Program-made: the position numbers and the translations under genes
Part shown: positions 12,001 through 21,000 of the stretch, piece by piece
Layout of the letters: each line of letters opens with the position of its first letter
Numbering within the stretch: the stretch's first letter is position 1
The notes under the pieces: generated by a model
What the model was told of the DNA's origin: nothing
Database searches by the model: none
Seen by the model: only the letters and a program-made list of their open reading frames with translations
Assembly: GCA_025175895.1 (NCBI GenBank)
Contig: CM046001.1
Span: forward strand, 27,662,314 to 27,726,313
Reading direction: 5' to 3'
Length of the DNA: 64,000 nt
From: Wurfbainia villosa
Taxonomy: Eukaryota; Streptophyta; Magnoliopsida; Zingiberales; Zingiberaceae

Positions 12001-15000
12001 GCCAAAAATTCAAGACTGAGGTTAAGGTAACAAAATTTTTAGAAAATCTAATACCTAATGATATTTTGTGCAAACTAGGGGATTACATGAATGCTAAGGA
12101 GCTTTGGAGCAAGTTGGCAAGATTCCATGAGAACCCTCACTCGATCCAAGACAATAAGGAAGAATTCAATGATGAGGAGTGTTCATCCATTCAAGCTCAA
12201 GAAGAATGTGCATCTTCATCCAAAGAGCTTAAAGATTCGGAAATTGAGAGATGCTCAACATCCGGATCGGAAGAGAAAGTGGAAGAAGTCTCCACCTCTA
12301 GGATTAAGGGGGAGGATATTAGATCACCGGAGTCAGAGCAAGAACAAGAGCAAAAAGAACCATCTAGCTCCGGGAGGGATGAAGAACCAACTTCGGTTCC
12401 TATCATCGACCTAGGTAACTCAAGCATTTTATTTAAAAATAAAGATCATATAATGTGTTTTGAGTGTAGGGAACATGGGCATTACAAAAGTAAATACCCA
12501 AAATTGGCCAAGGAGAAAACATTGGCACTAAGAGTCAATGAAAAGTCAAAGGATGCCGAAGTCCCCATTAGGAAGAGCAAGGAGCACGTGGTGTGCTTCA
12601 AATGCCATCAAAAGGAGCAGTATATAAGCTAATGCTCTAAGGGAAGACAAGCTAATAAGGGTAACGGAGGAGCATCACATGTAGGGAGAGTTTCTAAAGC
12701 AAACCCTAAAGTATATTTTAGTAATGCAACTTCAAATCTTTATGTTAAAAAGCATGTTTTTAATTCACTTGCAATTGTGTACAATCATAAGGTGCATGTT
12801 AAAAATAGAGCTTATTGTTTAGGTGCTAAATCATGCAATATTAGGGTTAAGGAAAAATCTAGAACCAATAATCCAAGAAAAATTCTACCTAAGGAAACCA
12901 TTAAGAAGGTAGAGAATCACTTAGGCATTAACCCTAAGGAGGGTAGGCATATGCCTAAGAAGAACAAAAATACTCAAAGAAATAATGGGCCCACCAAATT
13001 TGAGAAATTAGAGTTAGAAAATCAAACTTTGAGGTCAAGGCTTGAGAAATTAGAGAAGACCCTTGCAACAATGACAAATTCAATTAAAGGGTCTAGGAGT
13101 CAAAACTTAGGGATTAATAGACAAGAACCATCTAGGGGCAAGAAAGGTTTGGGTCACAAACCTAAGCCTATGGAGACCTACGATAGTGTTCCATTCGATT
13201 ATGGAACCATTTCTAGGTCTAGGAAAACCAAGGTTACTAGGGAAATCATCCCTAAGGCTAACCATGGTGTGTGGCTAGTGGTTAAGGTTTCAAGGAAACC
13301 TAAGAAAGCCACTAAAAAGGTTACAAGGGGAATTACTCCTAGAGTTAACCTAGGTAAGACCCAAATGGCCAAAGCTTCAAAGCTTAGAAGGGTCATTAGG
13401 AAGGTATCAAGAGAAGTTATCCCTAGTGAATACCTTGTAAACCCAAGGAGCTCTAATAGGTATTGGGTTCATAGGAGCATGATTCCATCATGCTAAATGG
13501 GTTAGGGTGTGTCAACCCTAAATGGATGGGTAGTTAACCTAACCATCGTAGAGTTGACACTTTATAACATCTTCAAGATTATGTGATACCTTGAAAATGG
13601 AATTTAATTTTTAATCCTAAAGGATTTTAGGATGTGCCAATATAATTTGAGAAGTTTGGAAAATTGATCAAATTGGCATGAATTAGGTCTAGAGGTCATG
13701 ATATGTCATTTTGGATTTTTAGCATTGGAAGAATTGTGGTTATGGCAAATTGGGTTTAATCCTAGGAAATGACAATTAGGTTTAAACTTTAGGTATTCTT
13801 ATACCTTGATAATGTAAAATTGTCATGCTTATGTTTGTCATATATCATGTCATGACATCATGCTTCATATTACTATTTAAAATGTCATGATAATGTTTAG
13901 GTTTAATTTTTATGTCATATTAATGCTTAGATTTTATTTATATGTCATAACATCATGATTATTGGCACATGCTTTATTTATGCTATTTTGTATGTTATAA
14001 TCATCATTCAAGCATGTAAGTGAATTAAAATTAATTTAAGGATAATGACATGATTTGAAGTCTCATATATAGGGGAATCAAATAGTGTTGCCTAGAAAAA
14101 TACATGAGACCTTAGTCTAGGAAGAATAAAAACCCACATCTCACATTAAATTTACATGTGTGTGTATTGATACACTCTAGACACATGTGAGATGCTAGGA
14201 AATGAATTAAGTTTATATGTTTACTTAATACATAATAATGAACTTAGAACTCATTAAATTATAATGATGGATCATGGGAAAAGCTAATTTGCAAGTCATG
14301 TGCATTGAGCTTATAAATCATGGTCCAATATAAGGTTTTAAAAACATTTCAAAATCACTTTGAAAAATCTTGGTATAGTCTATCTTTTGATAGAAGGGAG
14401 CCTTGACACAACGGTAAGGTTGCTGCCTTGTGACCAAGAGGTCACGGGTTCAAATCCTAGAAACAGTCTCTTGCAAAAAAGCAAGGTAAGGCTGCGTACA
14501 ATGGATTTCTTCTCCGGTACCCCGTGTGGCGGGAGCTTCGTGCACCGGGTTATAGTTAGAAATAGTTAGAAAAGTCTATCTTTTGATAGAAGTCACCATT
14601 GATGAAGTTGATACAAAGTAGGCTCAAAACATTAAAGTTATCTTTGTTTTTGAACTTTGTATCAATTTCACTATTTAATGGGTATTTTATTTTTCAAATA
14701 TTTTTCACCCATTGTATTTGACATAAGTAGTATACGTATGAAGTTTCATTATTTTTCAAATTATGTATAATTACTTATGATTTTTCGAAATTCGTTCAAT
14801 CGATTGCACATCATAAAACGACTATCGTTAGGGCAATGCGTCAGCTCACCGAGTCGACTGCCAAAGCTGATTTCGGGTAAGGAAGGTTGTTTAGCCCATG
14901 TTCCAGCCATTTTAGGCTACCCTAACTGCTCCTAACCCTAGGATATGCTTTAGAAAACATTGGAAATGTGAAAATCTATTGGACATGGATTAGGAGAGTT

Positions 15001-18000
15001 GTTTAGGGCGAGAATAAAATTTTAAGGTATGTGAAAGTTCAAGTTTGAACTTTTGCCCTTAATTTTGATGGTTTAGTGTTCCTTTAGGCTTAGGTAGTCT
15101 CCAAGGACATTTGTTGGTGCAATGGTCAAGGGGAAGCAAACCTTTAGGGGGAGGTTATCCATCATGGGATGATGGATATATATTCCTCAAAGGGGGAGAC
15201 ATGAAGGATTTTGGAAACCCTCATTGTGATCACCAAAGGGGGAGAATTGGAGAAGTGAAGATTGCCACTCATTTTGTGATATGAGACTTACACAAGGAAG
15301 AGTAAAGGTGTTAAATATGAAAATTTAAAATACTAAATTAAATGGCCAAAATTTAGGAAAATAATCCTAGGAATTATTTTCGTGATTTTTGAAGAATTTT
15401 AGAAATTTTTCCAGAATTTTTCTGGAATTAAACGGGGCTTGTACGAGATATTTACGGGGATAAGAAAAACAGGCTTTTAGAGGGCCTATTTGAAATATCA
15501 ATTTTTGAGGGCTTAATGTGTTAACTAAAACCTAGGGTTAACTCGTTTTCCTCATTAATGCCCAGCCACTTCCCTTTGGCATTTCCTCACTACACGCACG
15601 TGACCGTTTTTCTCCTTCCTCGGTTTCTCTTCCTCATCGCCATCTCCAGAATTCCACCGATTCTTCTCCCAGCCGCAAGCTTTCCTCTTCTCCTCTCTCT
15701 ATCGATCTTGTTCTCGAGCAGATCTCCTAGTCGCAGCAACCCTTCTTCTCATCTGCTCCCCGCGGTTGGCCGATGGTGGATCGGCGGGTGTGTGCGGCTG
15801 AAAGCGTGCGTCGGTGGTGTCTACGCCTTGTTCTGCTCGGGAGCTATGATTCTCTGCCGGAGCAAGGTAAGAGTTGCTCTTTTCCTCAACCTGGGACGAG
15901 ATTTAGGTGTTGTGGTGTTTGTTTTTCGCTGAGATCCGTCTGTGGATTAGGCAGTGGCGTTTTCCGGCAGACTGACAAATTGGGAAGGAGGCTGCCGGTG
16001 GAGTTTTTTTGGGCAGCGGTATCTGCCGTTGGGTTGTTCCAGCGAACCGAGCAGATTGGGGAAATTCCATCGTTGGTATAACTCGAACTAATTTCTTCTT
16101 TTGCCTGCTGTTTGTTTGATTTGGGTTGATGGTCGCTATGTTCTGATCTAATAGGTTATCTGCCGATGAGCGCCACGCTGTGGTGTGGGTTTCTTGAGAT
16201 AGGCATGCTGGATGGTGTTGGTGTTGGAGATGTGTTCAGGCTGTGCTTGTGATGGAGCAGTGAACGAAAGATTTAAGTGGTTGATAGCTATTTAAGTTGG
16301 GTGTGTTTTATCCAGGAGTTATTCAGATGTGTTTTGATCTGTGATGTAGCTATTTGGGTTTTGATCCGTCTTGTGGATGGTGAATTTGGTGGATCTCGTT
16401 AAATGTGTAGGTTAGCATATTTGCTAATTAGAGTCAATGGTGTTAACGTTGGGATTATGTAGGATGTGTGATCGAGATTATAATTCGTATTCGATAAAGG
16501 ATATGAATATAAGGATGACGTAGTAGTTAATTCGTATGTTGTCGTGTGCTTGAATTAATCGTAGTTGATGATATTTGCAGTACGTGGATACGAGGCCGGT
16601 CCACGGGCGTAAAGACAGTTGGTATTCTTCATAGCAGGCGGGTATCTTTGACTTATCTTCTTTTAGATATTGTCATATTGTTGTGCATCGTTTACTATAG
16701 CTAGTAATAGTTTTCTATGTTTTTAACTGCCCTGGTATGTCACTACCTAGTATGTGTTGTAGTCTTTTCATATGCTTATTATATTGGTGCTCTATCATTT
16801 TGATATTTGTCATTTGTTTATTTGGCACTAAGAGTAGTGGCATACCTTATATACTGGGCATTGAATGAATAATGGATATACCTTGTATGTGTACATAGAC
16901 TTATGTACTTAGGTTATTTGATATGGGCTCCTATTGGTACATACCATAGGTAGTCATGGATTGACAGGTGTATCATGCATTAGTGACATACACCATCTTG
17001 CATTATTGCATGACTGCAATCATCGGCGCTTCGGTAGGAGGTGATACTACTTGGTAGTTGAGTCCATCGTCAGTTACATTATCTACACACACAATCACTC
17101 GTGAGTTAGTGGTATTTCAGGAGGGTGTGTGTAGTTGCTCTGTCAGGGCTCCATGGTGGTCGCTCAAGATATTGGTATTGCGGCGTGGTAGCAGACAGGG
17201 ATCCTTCCTTTGTTGTGAGATGAGGAGATGAGACGAGGTGATGTTCCCCATATATATACATGGGGTAGGAGGGTGATACTCCGCCATCATCCTGTCCACT
17301 CAGTCACATAGGTGTAGTGATGGCAGAGTGCACAATATCTACCCACTCTACCGACACACATGACATGCTTCGGTGGCTTGGCTGCGTCGGGGTGACACGT
17401 GTCGTCATCGTGATCACATACGCTTTTACTATATGCATTGCTTGTTGCACTTTTTGTTGTTGCATATGATTGAAGTGCACATACAAAAGGTATTATGTAG
17501 TTTGTTTTAGTGATTCTACATCTGCTTATATGGATGTATCTTATGTCAGCTTAGGTGATTCGGGTATGTACAGTTTCAGGTATATATTTTTGTCGAGAAA
17601 CAGTACCAGCATGATTATTATTGCTACTTATAGTTTACTATGCATGACTATTAGATATCCGCTGAGTTTTACTCACTCCGTTGATATCTATTTTATTTCA
17701 GGATGAAGCCTTCCGGAGAGTCCAGTTGCTAGTCCCCTAATCTGACGACTCCGTTATTTTGATTTCAATTTTCCGTATTATTATCACTAGTACTCTATGT
17801 TTTAAACTTGTAGAATTATATACTCATGGTTGTTTTGGTGGTACTTGATTATGTTCTTATGGACTTTTTGGTTATGAGACTTAGGATATGAGACATTAAT
17901 ACCATTGGGGAGAACCTTTTTGATGTATGTCAAAAAGGGAGAGAATTATGAGATTTGATAGCTTGAGTTAAGGGGCCTAACTCAAAGGTTTTGTCAAACA

Positions 18001-21000
18001 TTAAAAAGAGAGAGATTGTTGGTGCAATCGGCCTAGGTCACGATTGACTAAACTCGAGTTTGACTCGAGCAGTATTTTAATGTTCGACAAAACGTATGAC
18101 AATATAATTGTCATGGAAAGTCCAAGCATGGGTCTTGGAAATGGTAAAGTCCAAGTCTTGTGTACTTAGCATGGAATGTCCAAGTCTTGTGTACTTGACA
18201 TGGAAAGTCTAAGTCTTGGGTACTTTGCATAGAAAATCCAAGCATGGGTATTGGCAATTGGAAAGTCCAAGCATAGGCGTTGGCAATTGGAAAGTCCAAG
18301 CATGGGTCTTGCCATTTGGAAAGTCCAACGTGGAGATGGCAAGGGAAGTCCAAGGGTGTGATATTAGCGGCGTAAAGTCCAAGTTGTAGTCTTGGCAGCA
18401 TAAGTCCAATGTTTGGCGGCGTAAATTCCAAGCGTGTGTCTTGGCAACGTAAGCCCAAATGTGCCTTGAAGATGTAGACCCGATTAGCATGACAATAACC
18501 GATGGAAGCACCTAAAGGCTAGCGTATGGATGAACAAGTCATGGATGACTTGGAGAGATCTGATAGGCATGAGACTGATGGAAGTGGCTAGAAGGCTTAG
18601 GTTTAGGCTAAGGGTGGTCTAATAAGTATTAGGAGATCATACTTGGGGTAAACCTCATGGTTGAAATTTAACAGTCGACTGGGGTTATGGACTAGTCGAC
18701 TGGTCAAGTATTTTGACACTTGATAGCCGAGTCGACTCTGAGCAATGATCGATTATAACCACCGATCTCGAGTCGATCGCAATCAATCGCGCCGAGGGGG
18801 CAATGATCGGAGCAATGACTACCACCATGAAGGGTCATGACTATTGTTATGCCACAAGCACAAAATGTTCCGTAGTCGATTGGTCAGCCAACTGACGGAG
18901 CAGCAGTTGATTGCTAGGGTTTGACAGTCGACTGATGAGCTATTCGTTAGAGTATTTCTAGCATTGATTAAGCCGTTGTCTCATAACAACTACAGGAGCA
19001 GTCGACTGCTAGGCAAAAATCAACCCGAGTTGCAGCTTTATAAGGAGCTCGAAGAGGAGGATTTTGGTCATGGTTCTTAGGGCAATTTGAAGGAGAATAG
19101 TTAGTGCTTTCCAGTCCTTCAAAGTCATTCCAAAGCAATCAACAAACAAGCAATCCAAAGTTCTTTGTGTAATGTTTTCTTTACTTATATTTGTGTATTG
19201 CTTAGTTTACTTATTGTATTTCGTTGTATTACTTTTATTATCACTTGTACGAGATTTTTCCACCTCCGAATTGTTCCGAGAAGGAGTGTTTTGATTAGTG
19301 GTGGTGTGCATCACTAGAGCTCATTTGAGCTCGTTCCGTGGAGTAGGAACCCTAGGTTCCGAACCATGTTATATCACCTTGTCATTTATATTTGTGTGCT
19401 TGTTGTGTTTTATTTTTACTATTATATATATATTCCGCTACGCATAACAAGTTTTATAGACGAACGTGACGAATTCCATCGAGCGACGTGAAAGCGCTAT
19501 TTACCCCCTCCCCCCCCCCCTTTAGCGATCAACGATTCCGCTGCAGTAACTAGAAAGCTTTGGTCTAGGGTAAGGGTGATCAATCAAGTATGAGGGGAGC
19601 ATACTTGAGTTAAACCTCATGGTTGAAGTTTATCAGTCGACTGGTCGAATGTTCAGCACTCGAGAGCCTAATCAACTCAGAGCAGTCGATTGGGATTATG
19701 ACCAGTCGACTGGTCAAGAGTCGACTGAGGCTCGACTGCTCGGCTGAGGCTGTGGCAATCGACTGCCATGTATGGGAAGTCGATTGATGGCAATCAGCGT
19801 TCTCATGGATTCTTAGGTAGTCAACCGCCGGGCCGATTATAGGCGCAATGATCACCGTAAGGGAAGTCGATCGGAGTATCCGCGCGACATCGCATGGATG
19901 GAGTCGTTGTGAGACAATGGATAGGCTAGCAGTCGATTGGTGCCTTTTGGCAGTCGACTGCTAGGCGTGAAATCAGTCCGATATAGATTATAAAAGGAGC
20001 AGTATGGGGAGGATTTTGCAAGCGATTTTTAGGGCGATTTTGAAGGGAAAGTGTTGTTGCATTTCAGACCTTTAAAAGCAATCCAAAGTAATCAACAAGC
20101 AAGCAATCAAAAGTTTTCTTTACTTAGTGTTGTATTTGCTTCTTGTATTTGATTGTAGTTTATTGTTTATTGTTGTAAACATATTGTGAGAGGTTTCTCC
20201 ACCTCCGGTGTCATACGAAGAAGAAGAAGTTTGATAGTAGTGGTGTGCATCACTAGAGCTCGATCCGTGGAGTAGGAACCCTAGTTTCGAATGTAGGGAT
20301 CTTGTGCGAAAAACAATCGCAAAACGCAACGAAAAAACTGGATCCCTCTAGAGATCCGTGTATACATAAAATTAATTGTTCTTACAACTACATCTAGTTG
20401 AGAGATTAGCCTTAACGCATAGCCCTTCGCAATCTCGGTAATAACTTTTCTTCGAAGGATCTCAGTGCGATCAGGATGGTCACGCCTCTATGGTATCCAC
20501 ACGAACACACACTTTGGAGAATCAAAGTTGTGCTAGCAACACCACACAAAGGGTCTAGGCTAAGAAGGAGTTTAGATGAAGAAGAAGAACAAAAGACAAT
20601 CTCTATCAAACATCATAATCCAAAGCCCCCTTTTTATATTCATCCTATGAATATGAAAGGTTTTGCATCCTTTTATATTCCCTCTTCAATGCATGATTAA
20701 TCCACATTAATCATAAATGATAAGAGGTTTCTTCCAACCCTTAGTTTTCCCTCTTCCATGTATGATTAAATGATGAATTCATGATGAATCCATATCATTC
20801 ATCTTCTTCAAATTAATTTGAGTCCAACTCAAATTAAACCAATTTGAGTCTAACTCAAATTCGGCTAATCATATTTGAGTCTAACTCAAATCCAGCCCTT
20901 TCAATGAATCTAACTCAATGATTCCAATTCAGTAGCCTAATGGTTCATTTAGTCAAACTAAAATAAACCCATCTCCAAAATAATATGTTCTTTGTGTGTG

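Larger units (their letters stand above)
10196..19545 (+). mobile_element. gag-only LTR retrotransposon (non-autonomous, SIRE-related)
   Basis: Two similar LTRs (10196-11713 and 18017-19545) bound an internal region with a tRNA-iMet type primer site, one gag ORF and a purine tract, but no protease, integrase, RT or RNase H anywhere in the 4.5 kb after gag. The flanks are GTGAC (10191-10195) and GTAAC (19546-19550), a target duplication with one transition. It is inserted inside another LTR of the same family. The internal non-coding part carries a SINE and a gypsy-like LTR segment. This layout fits the TR-GAG class; mobilisation would need enzymes from an autonomous copia element such as the SIRE-like element at 46652-54957. 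Confidence 0.85.

Noticed and set aside
14397..14480. tRNA-like A and B boxes suggesting a tRNA gene
   Set aside because: No cloverleaf or anticodon stem can be closed, the downstream au-SINE words are present and a 20-bp target duplication flanks the unit, so it is a SINE.
15558..16081. Two overlapping plus-strand ORFs as a possible host gene
   Set aside because: Arg/Leu/Ser-rich translation without a domain, overlapping in two frames inside a gypsy-like LTR leader.
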